From contig JAFREQ010000040.1 of assembly GCA_025331565.1 (NCBI GenBank), positions 6,573,001 through 6,637,000 of the forward strand: a DNA stretch of 64,000 bases, given 5' to 3'. Below are positions 13,048 through 25,935 of the stretch, in pieces. The first letter of the stretch is position 1; every line of letters starts with the position of its first letter. Below the pieces are notes generated by a model. The model saw only the letters and a list, made by a program, of their open reading frames with translations, was not told the origin of the DNA and did not search any database. Source of the stretch: Holacanthus passer (lineage: Eukaryota; Chordata; Actinopteri; Pomacanthidae). A program made the position numbers and the translations under genes.

Positions 13048-13840
13048 CCCACTCCCCGGCGAGGACCAAACTTCATGGCGAGACATTTGGTGAGATGGGG
13101 GATACAAACAAGGGTGCGGTGGAACAAAGAGCTTTTATTTTTGTAGGATTTTAATCAAAGGAAGCGAGCGAATCTGAGAGAATCACTAGAGGTGAGATGT
13201 GACGAGATGAGACAGATGTGAGTGGAACAAAACGCGTGCGTAAAATTGGAAAAATCCTTCGTGCGCCTTTTGATGCAAAGTCCAGAGTGAGAGGGAGAAA
13301 AAACAGCCAGAAGGAGCTGTGCAAAAGCAAAACAGACAAAAGAAAGTGGAGGCAAAAAGGGGGTCTCCTCCTCCTCGTAGGTGCGACAGAAACAACAAAG
13401 GGGACGTGGAAAAAACTCGCATCAGGACCACAGGCGTGCAGCGGCGCAGACGGCAGCGGGGTCGCCTGCAGGCACGAGCTCGTCTGCAGCCTGTGCAACA
13501 TGCAGCAGTCTGTCTGCATGCAAGCCCACTCCTCCTGGCGACTCCGGGCTCCAGCAGTCCGGAGGGCTTCCCCTCTGTTACTTCTGGCACATCATGTAGA
13601 AAGCGATCGTTTGAGGACGCACAGTTTTGTAGAGCTCAAGAAGCTTGTGAGTTGTGATTAGATGTTGGATTTTTTTTTTTTTGCTGTGAAGTGATCGCAT
13701 GTGTTTGTGACTTGCAGTTTAATGGGGAGAAGCGAGTCGTCCAGAATAAAGTGAAGAGCAGCGCAGAGGTGTGAAGTGAGAAGTGGACGTGGAGGAGAAA
13801 AGAGACCTGAGCTGATTCCAGAGGTGAATGTCTGTCAAAG
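12780..13840 (+). promoter_or_regulatory. GC/CpG-rich candidate distal promoter and first exon with donor at 13840
   Basis: This block stands out from the AT-rich surroundings by its CpG content (for example around 12890-12985 and 13230-13560) and ends in a textbook donor, CAAAG|GTAAGG at 13840/13841. Several overlapping ORFs exist on both strands, but none resembles a known protein and they overlap a GA repeat. The simplest reading is a long non-coding first exon. An ATG at 13829, if spliced to the rhobtb exon at 36338, would be a short upstream ORF out of frame that stops at a TAG just after the true start. The link to rhobtb is inference; it could belong to another transcript. Confidence 0.4.
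13007..13048. repeat. (GA)n microsatellite inside the 13-kb candidate first exon
   Basis: A GA run with one CA interruption. It explains the long Ser/Leu or Arg/Glu ORFs seen on the two strands here. GAGA-type sequence is also common in vertebrate 5' leaders. Confidence 0.9.
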
Positions 13841-15559
13841 GTAAGGAGAGATTGCACATGTTTTAGTTGGTCATGTAAAATGCAGAGCACATGTGAACAG
13901 ATCAGCTGCATGATGGGTCACTGAGTGTGGATAGTTCACAGTCTTGCACTGCACAAACCTCAGGTTGAACTTGATCATTTTAACATCTGAGTATTGGTTG
14001 AGCTTTTTGAGATGCATTAAAACATATTATTTGCATGATATTTGCAAAATATTATGAAGTGGGTGTGTGACTTTAAGTCAGACCAAATTTGCACTGATAA
14101 AAGTTATGTGGCTTCTCAGTTGTGTGGCAAGTCAGTTTTTGCTTTCTGTTACGCTTAGATTCTTTTTTTATTTTTAAAATATAGAGATAATGAGTTTAAA
14201 ATGGCATGCTCACAAAATATCACACAATATCACAATGAGGAATGATAGTAATTAGGCTTCATATTTTATAAAAAGGCAATGCAAAAGATTTTTTATTAAA
14301 AAAATCTTTAAATTGTTTATAATTCCAAGGATCAATGTATTACACAGTGTGCAATCAATATCATAGTGTTCCTTTTAGAGCAGTGATGCCAGAATGCTTT
14401 TTTTGACAATCCTAATATCATCTCACTGTACAGTAAGTGAACTCACACACCTTCCTCACACCCAGTTTGTTTCTCTGTTGGAATATTTAAAAAAGGCTGC
14501 ATTCGATAGCTTAACAGTCTTTGACTCTGCTCAGATCTGCTCTATAGTACTTTCATCAGCCTCTCTTTGGTGACACATTAACCGATCAGTGAGTCAGTCC
14601 GCGTTGCAAAAGTTTTGTTTACTTGGCTTTGGTTGACGACAGAATCAGATACCCCCACCACCTGCAGCCTGGATGAGAGTCCGGCTTGAAGGCATAGCTG
14701 AGGAGCGGAGTCACCCAGCGTCTCCGGAGCCAAACAGTGGCTGCTGTAGTTACTGTTTGTGCTGAAGTATGGAAGGAAGCGTGGTATCTCTGACGACAGG
14801 CAAACCGCCATCCAGCTATCAGCTACACCAAACAGTGCCCACAAGAGTTGAATATTTCCAATTGTTTTGTTCCCTTTCTCTTTATTTTCCCTACGCTGTG
14901 AGCAGATGGTGGGTGTGGGGGGATGGTCTGATGGAGCTGACATCAGTTCCTCCGCTCTGTCCCACTCCTCTGTGTTTTTCTATCAGCTGTGGAATTTGAA
15001 CCATTCTTCCTTTGGGGTGAGGCCCGTCCCTCTGTCTGCCCCTGCTCAGAGGAGTAGGTTGAATCCAGAGTAGGCTGTGAGTGTGTGTGTGTGTGTGTGT
15101 GTGAGTGTGTGTGTGGGTAAGTGGGGCTTTCCAGTACGGTTGCACACCAAACATTCCTGGCTGCTGGATGGCCGTCTAGTGGGCCAAGTCCACACAGCTG
15201 GGAGTCATATAAGAAGCTGCGTCTTTGTGTGAGTTGAGCAATATCGCGCACACACATTTGGGTCACATGCACGCACATACTGACGCACAGAAACACACAC
15301 ATAACAGAGCCTGCTTCGAGCCCACACACCCCCCACAGCTGGATCCAGAAGGACTGGGTGCGTAGTTTGTATGTGCATGTATGTATGTATGCAGGGATGG
15401 ATGGAGAGTTGTAATTATTAAAATGTTAATCCTCATAAACACACACACACACACTTGCAACACAGGCATTCACACATCGAAACTAACAGACCCTCACAGT
15501 CACTGTACAACAGTGTCTTCTTCTCTTACCAGCACCACATGATGTTTGTCCTCTTAAGT

Positions 15560-15993
15560 AAGTTTGAGAGAGAGAGAAAATGTGGTGGTGGGGTGCAAGA
15601 GAGAGAGAGGGAGGAAGACAGAGAGAGAGTGATTGTGCTGGTGATGGCAACTGTACAGTTTGTTTCTCTCTTACTGGCTGCCTCTTTGGTTGTTTTTTAA
15701 ACAGGCTGTCAGTGAGAAAAGAATGTGTATGCAAGAGCAGAAAGCAGAGAGACGGCGAGGGGAAAGTTCAGGAACATAGGCCTTGTGTGCTGGGAGAAGA
15801 GAAGAGGAGAGAAGAGAAGGAGACTGAGAACGAATAAGAGAGAAATTGAGCTGTGGAGAAGAGAGAGAATGGAGGAAAAAGGAGTGCAGATCCTGAGGAA
15901 GAGGGACGCGAAGGGGTTTTGGCTGAGGGGAAATTAGAGCAGAGCAGGCTGACGGAGTGAGAAGGCGAGAGAGAGAGAGAGAGAGAGAGAGAG
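15560..15993 (+). repeat. Purine-rich tract (mostly A/G on plus strand), ending in (GA)14
   Basis: About 430 bases are dominated by A and G with GAGA runs, ending in a pure GA run at 15966-15993. Several long ORFs rich in Arg, Glu and Lys on the plus strand, and Ser/Leu on the minus, are by-products. It lies just upstream of the candidate exon at 16184. Confidence 0.75.
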
Positions 15994-16183
15994 TGTCAGG
16001 CGCTTGATTGCATTTGACTGTAAACACAATGAGTCAGGGGGCAAAATATGTTGCCTGAACCCTCTTTCACCTCACATCTTTTCCCCGCTTTAAAGTTTGA
16101 ACTTAAAAAAAAAACATATTTTGAATAGAAGAAATGAAAATAGAACCAGTTAATGCTTGTCCTTCTTCCCTTCTTCCCTCCAG

Positions 16184-16245
16184 ACAATTCTCAGCTTCTC
16201 AGGAAAAAACTAAACAGCTCGACTCGTTCAGAACCGATTCCACAT
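16184..16245 (+). other. Candidate 62-bp non-coding 5' UTR exon
   Basis: A very strong acceptor (about 28 bases of pyrimidine, ending CCTCCAG at 16183) is followed 62 bases later by a good donor, CACAT|GTAAGA. It contains no ATG. It lies downstream of the 13.8-kb donor and upstream of rhobtb, so it would fit as a spliced leader exon. Support is only from splice-site quality. Confidence 0.3.
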
Positions 16246-16578
16246 GTAAGACTCCTTTGAACATCTCCCTTAACTTCCTCCAATGTGGTAATCCGCTGCG
16301 CTGTGTCACCAACACTCCCACTCTCTCTGTTTTTACTGTATGTGTGTAAGTTATTAGCTTTACTGGCCTCTGCAGCTGGTTTGAATCACAGTGAGCAAAC
16401 AGATGTCATTATTAATCCAAACAATAAAAAACAATATTGATATAAAATCCAACACAACCGCCTGCAACATTTTTCACATAATCTAAATACCTTGCATGTC
16501 TATATCACATGGTTTCATGGATACAGGATGTAAAACATACCTTTGCAAGGCCAGACAGCTCATGTGTGAGGGAATGAG

Positions 16579-16611
<33 letters not shown>

Positions 16612-18205
16612 GTGAGAGACTCGGATAAGAAGGTGTTGCGTCCCCGGCGAGGACAGGATGGGGCAGGGCCGGACGAGGAGGGCGAGAGGAGATAAGAGAG
16701 GAGGGTGTCTTCATCCGGTCGTGGCCGCTCAGACGGCTCTGGTCCGAGGCCAGGGTCTGACGGGGGGTTGTGTCCTGAGATACAGGATGGCTGTGCTGAT
16801 AGGGAGGCACATTACACAATCTCACTGTTGACAGAATATGGGGAAAGAGTTCTGGACCAAAGGTTTTACGCAGCAAGAATTCTTCCATTTTTGGGAGAGT
16901 CAGTGCTTTTAGATCGTAGCTAATTAACAAAACTACGCAATTTTGTTTCTGCATGTCAGCATAGTTTCTAAAATCCACCTCAATTTTAGTGGTTGTTTCT
17001 TGCCTTTAGGAAACTTGGCCTGGTCACATGTTCTGCACGGCGTGGCTTCAGAATGACAGATTACCACAGGCCTGAGATAGGACAGGGTCAGGGTCAGCTA
17101 GCATTCCAGCTGAAGAGGAACAAGGCGGTTCTTTTAGAGAAAATGTCTGGTGGATTGATATTACAAACAGTGTGTGATGGGGGCTTTGAGGTTTTAGGCT
17201 AGAACATGCACAGACACACTCTTAAAGATTTATGTAATGATTACTACTTATTTTTTTCCACTCACTTAACCCACACATACAGTAGATGAGACACAGTCAG
17301 CACGTCTGAATATTTCTGCCCTGATCTCTGTTTCATTTCAACAAATCTATGTCACATAGCGAGCTCATGTTGGTGTGTGCGTCTGCATGTGTGTTCAGAG
17401 AGAGACGACGTGTTGTGCCACAGACATTAAGAGGCACAGCTTGGTTGCTTGGCTGTAGCTCTCTTCTATTTATGTTCATGTTTGTGTGTGTGTGTGTGTG
17501 AGCTTCTGTGTATCGTGGTGTTGTGGATGTATTACTGCAACAAATATATCTTCCTGTGTATCTTCTTGTGATTATGCATGCATATTTTTGTATGTGTGTG
17601 ACTCTGTATGCAATTTGATCCCTGGGTGTCTCTTTCTTTAGCATCTGCTCCTCTCGTTTGTGGCAGAAAGCCGATCCCCTTGGGTGAATTGGCTCCAAAG
17701 TCATATGACTGAGGAGATGCCAACTAGGTATTTGAGTGCGTGTGTGCTGCAATCACAGATTGCATTTCATACCATAGGAGGTTGCCTGAGGGTTTTGCAA
17801 TGATAGTTGTGTGTGTATCGTGCAGGATGAGCATGGTTGAATGGGTGTGGTTGTACGTGCATCCCTGACAGGACTTAAGAGGCTGACCCACGCACTAACT
17901 ACTTCCCCTGTCTGTATGGGAGCAAACAGCTCCATATGTCTGGCTTCTGTGTTGTTCACACGCAGTGGGAATCTCCAGCGTCTCATTTTCAGTGCCTGCA
18001 AGGTTGGCTGTCTCTTTATCTTCCTGTTTGTTTTCACGTTTCTTTTCTGCCTGTCTATCCACCTGCCTTCCTGTAATAACTCACAGCCCATCACACACTA
18101 TTCAGAGTCTGTGACTTTCATTAATTGAGAATTAAGAAGGTCCAATTAGCACCTTCAGCAACAACAGTGATCGGCTGTGATTGGCTGAGAGTGAGGCACA
18201 GAGCG

Positions 18206-18404
18206 GAGCTGCAACGGTTAGTTGATTGGTTGATTAGTCGTTCGAAAATCATCATTTACTGTTTGTCACTTTAGGCTCTTGGAAATTGTGATGAGTGTTC
18301 TTCACATTTTTTTGACATTTTACAGACTAAACGATTAATTGATTAATTGTGAAAATATTTGGCAGATTAATCAATTTTAAAAAAGCAATCGTCATTTGCA
18401 GCCC
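18206..18404 (-). mobile_element. Fish MITE-type repeat rich in CGATTAAT motifs, copy B (inverted)
   Basis: The ends are GAGCTGCAACGG (left) and TTTGCAGCCC (right, inverted), with TGATTAGTCG and TTAATTGATTAATTG inside. It is the same family as 12197-12388 but in the opposite orientation. It is about 199 bp and has no coding capacity. Confidence 0.65.
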
Positions 18405-21188
18405 AGCACAGAAAGTTCGTTCACAGTTTGTCCATGAGAAAGAGCAAGAGAAAGTTGAAATGAAAAGGTATCATGAAGACTTCATATCATCAGTTGTTGG
18501 GACGCTTTAAAATGTGATGGAGAACAAAGGTTAGGTGAGTTCTTTAGTCAAACTGGATTTCTGCGACATCATTTGTACATTTTCATCTTACACCACTCCC
18601 TACCGTGCCCTCCCCACACCCTAACAACATCACAAGGATGTCTCAAAAATCTCCCAACATGCTCAAACTAATTAACAGGCACAAACAAATATAGAAACAA
18701 TGACTCACACGGAGACTGCATATGAACTCCTGAACCCACAAATACCTTCATATAGACATAAACACATTGACACATACATACTCTGCCTGTCTACGTCGCT
18801 CCGTCTCTCCTCGAGTAAGAGCTGGAGGCTTTAAACTAATCTGTAGTGAGAGAAACGCCCAAGGGTGCCATTCCTGCTAATCAGGGTCAGACCAGTTTCA
18901 GTGTTTGGCGGGCGCTCATGAAACCACAGGATTTTAATCCCTAATTGTGTTAGTGTGTGTTCTCGTGTTATTGTACGCGTCCACAGGTTAAGGCGTCTCC
19001 CTTCACATCTATTCTTACACATACGCATTGTTGTTTTTGCCCTCGTAATCGGCCACATGCCATTCGAACGAGGGCTGCTCGATTTTTGCAGTTTCAGGAG
19101 GATGATGCAAGCTGACTGACACTCTCGTCTCTCTCACACACACATGCAAGCACGCACGCACGCACACACCAGAATGTATGAATCAGATTGGATAACTGAG
19201 GGTAGCAAGTTGCAGATGAGAGCTCTGCCGTCATCCCAGTCAGTGTTTGTCTGACTCCAGTCTGTGTGGTTTGCTCCTCCACGAAAATCTGAAACTGACT
19301 CACCAGCTATTATGTGGTTTGGTTAGTCGGTTTCAGCTTAGATCTATTTTTAGGCATTGCAGACTTTTAACTCCTTTAATTTGAACAAAATGAAGGAAAA
19401 ACTTAAACCTGCTGAATTTTAGTCTCCCCCTTTTGGCAGTGAGAGTAATTACATAAACACTGTCGACAGGCTTATGACGCCACAGACTAAAATCCAAGTA
19501 GCTGTAGCCCACTTCTTAATTAGGTTGCTTCTTCAGCTCTGGTTGATGTAAAACGCGTCACTACTGATGCCTCAGCGCGGGAATGTCGCCACAGACACCA
19601 GATTTAAAAACTCAGTTTTTTTTTGCGAAACACAGACAGATTTACCTGGCTGGCTTGAATGTAGCAGATGTTCATTTACATGTAAAAATCCTGCACTCCA
19701 GCTTTAAAAAACTAGAATAAAAAATTTAAAGATGCATGTTGCTTCTCATTGCTCGAACACGATGATGCATGAACCATATTTGTAAATGTAAATCAATACA
19801 ATCCAAAGGAAACACAGAACAGTTTTGTGAATTACAGTTTGTATCTAGATCTTTTTAGATAATAAATCACTTTGTAAATCAGTCGTGATCATCTGAGGAT
19901 AGACATTTTTTAAATTCTTGTAGTCTGGCAATGAGATAATCTCCTTTGTTTTTTCTTTCTCTGTCTCTCACTAGAATACATCACTCTCATTTCAACATCT
20001 GTAAATATTTAATCAATATCATCAATATCGTTCCTATTTAATACCATGTGCTACCTAATACTGATGCACTTCTAAACAGAGGTCATGTAATACAGACGTA
20101 TTGACTTCCTGTGAGTTGTTATGCTCCATTATGGCTGTTATGGTTTACAGTTAAATTGCCTTTTACTTCCTCCGCGATGCAGTGATCAATAATGCAGTAG
20201 GGACGTACTGTATGTCGAAACTAAATGGTTAAAAGCCATGACGAATTGCACAGGACACGCTGAGATGAGTATATGTTACAATTAGTGCACAAATTGCCAG
20301 AGTATCTCGGTGTTTCAGCCGAACATTTCTCTGGTCTGAATGACCTCTGCTCACAAGTGGTTAGGATTAGCTGGGATCAACAGTAATGCACCATCCAAAA
20401 GAGCTTCCACTCCGATGCCCCTTGCCCTTATTTAAATGATTAAAGCCCGTGTGGCACTGCTGCAGCTTGAATGACATGTGGTCACACTGTGCCAAGCAGT
20501 GTGCGGTGACTATTGTATGCCGGTTGTGTCACCAGGCCACGGCGCAGCAGTGCGGAAATAACTGGACACCAGTATAGATTTTTCCATCGCACTATTTTCG
20601 GACGTCTGCTGTGCATAGTGTATCAGCTGTGTATGTGTGCATGCGTGTTCTGTCTCGTTTAATGACAACTGGAAATACATGTTGACCTGCATTTTGACAA
20701 ATTCAAACATCATGTTGCATTCCACTGCTGTCAGGTGAAAATTGCATCTCTATCATCTAATTATTATGTCTCTTCAAGGATCACATGGCTCCTCTTCTGC
20801 CTGAGATAATGCTTCGACCTCTCAGGGTTACGAAGCCAATTGGATAAAATCAAAACTGCATTAGGATAAATGCATTGCTGCTTTCGCTCCGTCTGCGAGA
20901 TGCAAGGTTTTCGCCTCACGACTGGTTTGTGTTTGTTTGTGCAAGTGCAGCACAATCTGAGGAACTCTGACAAACAGAGCAGCACAAACGCATAAACAAC
21001 ATGCAGGCTATTTGAAGTCAACACGACAAAGGCCCTTCCTGTTTTGCCTCGGCTGTCTGTAATGTGGTTTATTTGTCTGTCTGTGTCTCGGGCCATCTGT
21101 GATTTTTGCTTATTACACTCCTGTTCTTTCCCTCCCCTCTGTTTCCTCCTCTCTATTTCTGTATCTGTGAGCAACAGTGTGTTTTAAA

Positions 21189-21540
21189 TAGAGGCAGACT
21201 GATACTGGATTTCTTAGCCTGATACTAATATAGATATTTAAGATTAGTCATGTTGAAAAATGACAACATATTGGAAGATTTTAATGTTTTATATTAGCAC
21301 ACAAAGTTTATTTTTAGAGTTAGAGTTATCTGGCAACATGTACAGTATATGCAAGATTATTATCTTATCTTATCTTATCTTATTAACAGGAAAGGACAAC
21401 CGAAAAAAAATATCCCACGATTGTTGTCCTTAAGAATAGTTGTTGAAATGAATTGATTAAAATAAGCAGTCACCAGTGTTGGACATTATGCAAGCTGTGA
21501 TGAGGGGTCGCAGGTAGACATTCGAAGGGGTCGCAGGGCA
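21189..21540. repeat. Probable decayed dispersed repeat with (TTATC)n
   Basis: ACTGATACTGGATTTCTTAG and TGATACTAATATAGATATTT resemble a teleost repeat rich in GATACCGATA motifs. A (TTATC)5 microsatellite (21359-21384) follows, and a GGGGTCGCAGG pair lies at 21505-21540. The boundaries and family are unclear. Confidence 0.3.
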
Positions 21541-22470
21541 GAAAAGGTCGGGAGCCTCAGCCTTACAGTACTTTGCAGAGTGTTCTGGGTTGATGTACTG
21601 ACTGTGTGCAGTGTGATCTCGGCAGGGCTGCAGCTCTGCTTCTCTGTGCCAGACTGATGTCCAGAGGTGTTTGGTTTGGCTTCGCTCTCTGTTTGATCAG
21701 GCTGTTTCTGGAATACTGACTGACCTGTGCTGAGGCCAAATGTATCGCTCTCCTCACAACTTTAACATGTTTTCTCCTGTCCCTCCTCCTGGTTACTGTC
21801 ACATTGGTCAGAACTTTGCACAATTTCATTCCATTTTATACATTTTTAAAGAATAATAAATCTCGCAACAGGTCCCTGTATGTTAATGCATGACCACATG
21901 CCCCATATTCCAGCTTAAACAAGCAAATAACATTTTCCTTTTTCTGTCCTATACTTGAGAAGAATGAGTTCTCCATTTGCCCTCCCTCACCTCTTCCTGT
22001 TTGTTGCTGGATCTCGGTCCAAAGTTTACACTGATACATCCTCACCAGAGTGTGAGAGCGGCTGCGGACCTGCCTGAGGTTCACAGAGGTTACCTACATT
22101 CCCAACATCACCACAGGTAGCAGCGAGGTGTCATTGCCTGGATTGTTGGAAAGGGGTTCTGGCAGGTTACAAATTACAGTACTTTGTTGTTGGCCACCCA
22201 TTGATCTGCCCTTAATGGGCTGGTCAATAGTGCTCTTAAAGGTGCCTTATAGTATACAGTGCTCTCGAGCCTGATAATGGTAACCTGCACTGAAACAGAA
22301 TTAATGCATCTGCTGGGTCGGCTGAGGCTTATGTAGAGCCAATATTCACTCTAAACACTATTACAGTGAATCTTGGATTAATGTTGTTTAGTGGCATATC
22401 GTCTTTCCTGCAAATGTATGACCATTATGTTTTTGTATCATGAGAATTAACAAGGCAGCCACAGTGAAGT

Positions 22471-22691
22471 TTAAAAGGTGCAATATGCAAGAATTGGCCG
22501 GGAGCCAAACCTGGAAAGAAAACCACCAGTGTGTTGTTACTGTGGCGTCCTGAGGTACAAAGTGGTGTTATGAGACAGAACAGACCGAGGCTAGCACGCT
22601 AACTGCAACACAATACATAGATGCCTTTGACATAATGTTTAGTTAATATTTCAATGTTTTAAACTGAAATTCTGACATATTGCTCCTTTAA
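22471..22691. mobile_element. MITE with 25-bp imperfect terminal inverted repeats
   Basis: The left end TTAAAAGGTGCAATATGCAA (from 22471) is mirrored by the right end, whose reverse complement is TTAAAGGAGCAATATGTCAG (to 22691). The sequence AGGTGCAATATG..AAGAATTGG is a dispersed repeat I recognise from teleost genomes. It is 221 bp with no coding capacity. The superfamily is not clear from the ends. Confidence 0.65.
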
Positions 22692-25600
22692 TAGCAAATT
22701 GTTTTTAGCTATCTCACATGTCATCATTAAACACAAGGCTTTAGTCTCGGTCCCTTGAAAAAAAGAGAACGTGCTTTTCACCAAAATAGACCTCACTAAA
22801 ATAAAAAGAGGAGGGATGCAAAAAAGTCTGAAACCTACTCCACTTTGTTTTAAGCTTTACGTGTAATGTTCGCTCATTACAAAGTGTTAAAACTCTTTCT
22901 AATATCTCATCCATTTTCCTTTTCCTTGCTATCACCATATTAATGAGCTCCAGGAACAAAATGTCCCATTTAAGACACTTTGCAGGTAGTCCATGATAAG
23001 CTCCTCCCTTATCCCTGCTAATGGATTTGCTAAAGGACATATTAAGAAGTTACTGGGGAATATATCTGATGGATTAAATCAATTACAAACCAGCGGTGTG
23101 TCTGGGGAGTAGGCCTAAGTGTTATAAATCTAATCAGATGTGGCACAGAGAACATGTTCAGTGGATTACACTTGTTAAACTTGTTCAAGACATGTTATAG
23201 CAGAGATGTTTGACATTGTTATGACCTCAGTGAGTCACAATCCCACAATCGTCCTGAGACTATTCTCTAATCTCTGGTGTATTCTTCAGTCTCAGCCGTG
23301 GTGTCGGTCTCAAAAGAGGCAGTGACTTGTTTTTCTGCCATTTGCTGGTAGTCCAACATTTTATAGGAGGTGCAGATGAATACCGAATGGGTAACTACAT
23401 TTGGGCAACACTGGCCCAACCTTGACTGCTATATTTTCCATAGGGTTTTTAGACCAGACCTACTGCTTTGCCCACAAGATCACATCTGACCTTCAGCCCT
23501 CCATTTTCTTTCTATAGTTGTTGTATTTAGTGCTTCTGCAGTCAACGTCCTTATAGGTTAAGACCTGCTCCTATCTTTGGCCTCCTAACTTTACCCTACA
23601 TCTACTCCTATATTTACTTCCTTCCTGATCTTCCATTTTCCAAATCGGTCTCATCCCTCAACCTGATTCTCACACCTTCTCCTGCCAGGCCCTTGACCTA
23701 ATCACCTAGCTCTTCTTCATCCCTATAATGCCCTCAGACCTGCACAGCCAATGAACACACCGAGCCCTGAGCCGGCGCAGCACTCGCTTCCCAAGGTAAT
23801 TAAAGTGATCTTTCACTCTGGTGAAGCAATAACTGCTCTGTCTAGTGCTTGTGTCCCTTTATAGGTCAACCAGCCACTATGATCTACCGTGGATCTCTGT
23901 GCATCACAATGTGGATGTTTAATGTAAACATAGATTTAACTCTAGAAGCGATTATAGTGTGAAATCCCTACATCTAGTGCATATAATATGATATGAACTG
24001 CAGGATGAACAAAAGGCAAACACTTCAGATTTAAGATACATTCACAGATTCAAATGTGCTAATTTTCCAGCAACGTGAACTATCACTTTAAGAGTTTGCA
24101 GCTGAAGAGAGCCTTAATAAGATTAGCCCTGCCACTTGACAGCCACAGCTTAAGAGGCACCTCTACTGACCTGTGTGTCTCTATCCAGCAGAGAGCGTGC
24201 ATGTGTATTTGTTTGCGGTTGTGTGCGCGATTTTATAATTGTGTTTGTCAGTGGCGGAGCCTGTTAATTTGCACCTGTGTGTTAGGTTTTTTGCGTGCAT
24301 GTGTGTCTTCATGTGTCGAAACATGAACATGGGCATAGCAAGAGAAACAAGACGTGCCTTTGCAACCCCAATCCCCTCAAGTCACAATGCAGATGGTATG
24401 TTATGACTACCTCACTATGCACAGTTAGCCTTTATCTCAGACGATTTGTGCCACCCAAGAATTTAGAGCATCCACTCAACCCTTGAAGACTCTCAAAACC
24501 CCTTGTCCACTTTGTCCATTCCCAGACACTCTGCTGATTTAGACTTAAAATTACAGGCAAGGATTTTAAACGAAGACGAAAACAATCCCTCAAGAAAAAA
24601 TCCAAGGAATCACTGGAATCTTTTACTTCAAGGTGCTTTAACTACTAGGAAGCCACAAGAAAGCTGGGGTAAACAACCCGACATGGGTGTGGGCTGATGA
24701 CTCTAAATGAGCAGTTTTGGTCATAGAGAGGAGCTACTTAGGGACAGTGAGGAATATGCAGTGCTGTGTTCTTGTTCATCCCAGGCGCCACTTTGTGAAA
24801 GCCAGGCATCTCACTGTGAAGCATTTAAGTTGGCATTAATATCATAATCAGAGGTCTGTTTATTCTCAAGTGGACAGCAGGCAGTAAAACACAGAGACCC
24901 CGCCGCCTCCCATACAGCCTCGGCAGCGCTGCCTTTTCTCCTTCTGTTCAGCTATTCCTGCCTCATCTCCGGCCGTTGCCCCAGGACCTCAGGCCACTTA
25001 ACATTCCCGACATATTCCACCATCACGGCCCATCATTGCCAGCACAGACCTGACCTGATCGTATATCAGTATGAGAGTCAGTGAACACTCGTCTGCAGCT
25101 CGGACTCACAAACTGACCATCGTTTCATTTCACATAGTGGCAATGAGGGAATAATATTTAATGACAAGCGTGTCAACAGAAAATGTTTAACTCTTCTGTT
25201 TGCTGGAGACCTTTGACTCAGTTTAAAAGCACATAAATCTCAATTATATCTCAATCTGATTCATGGCTTTTTCTTTTTTTTTTTGATGCAGCAGCCACTA
25301 GATGACTGATGTTTTAAAAGCACACATCTTCAAACAAATCTTAAAGATCAAATTTAATTTCCTTTTATCCTGTTTGTGGAAACTTCTGACTTATAAGCAC
25401 AAACATTTTGAAAAAAAAAAATTGGAACAGTACACACGTCTCTGGTTCTTCTAAAGAATGCAAAAATGAAGGTGACACCAGCAAAACATGAGGGGTAGTC
25501 ACCTGGTCAAATTAAAAATGGCCTGCCACATAAAGACGGATCTGTTTTTCCTCATGGGTTGTGGGCAATGTAGGGACATGTCTTCATTAGGACATAATGA

Positions 25601-25890
25601 GGTAACAGCAGCTGGTCACACACATGGAGATTTCCAACCGACTCTAGATAAGACAATCTACTGATAAGTTAGCAGGTAAACAATATCCACGGCCTCCTTC
25701 TCCGTCTGTCTGTCTCTGTCTGTACTTTCTCTCAGGTCTTATCTGCCGTTGAATGTTTTTCACTTAAACGCACACTCTGCTCACATGCCCATCACCCATC
25801 GCCAAACAGGCTGGCCGTTACAAAACACACTCTGTTTCATGCCAGGGTGCCGGCTCTGGCAACACATCTCAGCCACTTCTCCATGTCAAT

Positions 25891-25892
25891 GT

Positions 25893-25934
<42 letters not shown>
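25891..25934. repeat. (GT)n microsatellite
   Basis: A GT run with one TTT interruption near its left end. ORFs on both strands crossing it are artefacts. A second, imperfect GT run is at 26231-26261. Confidence 0.9.

Positions 25935-25935
<1 letters not shown>

Noticed and set aside
13218..13661. 147-codon plus-strand ORF in the 13-kb CpG block as a coding exon
   Set aside because: Cys/Arg-rich composition typical of GC-rich leaders; competing ORFs in all frames and no homology recognised; a non-coding first exon fits better.
23752..23795. ATG-to-donor segment (MNTPSPEPAQHSLPK) as an alternative rhobtb first coding exon
   Set aside because: Joining to the 36338 acceptor is out of frame and the surrounding DNA has no promoter character.
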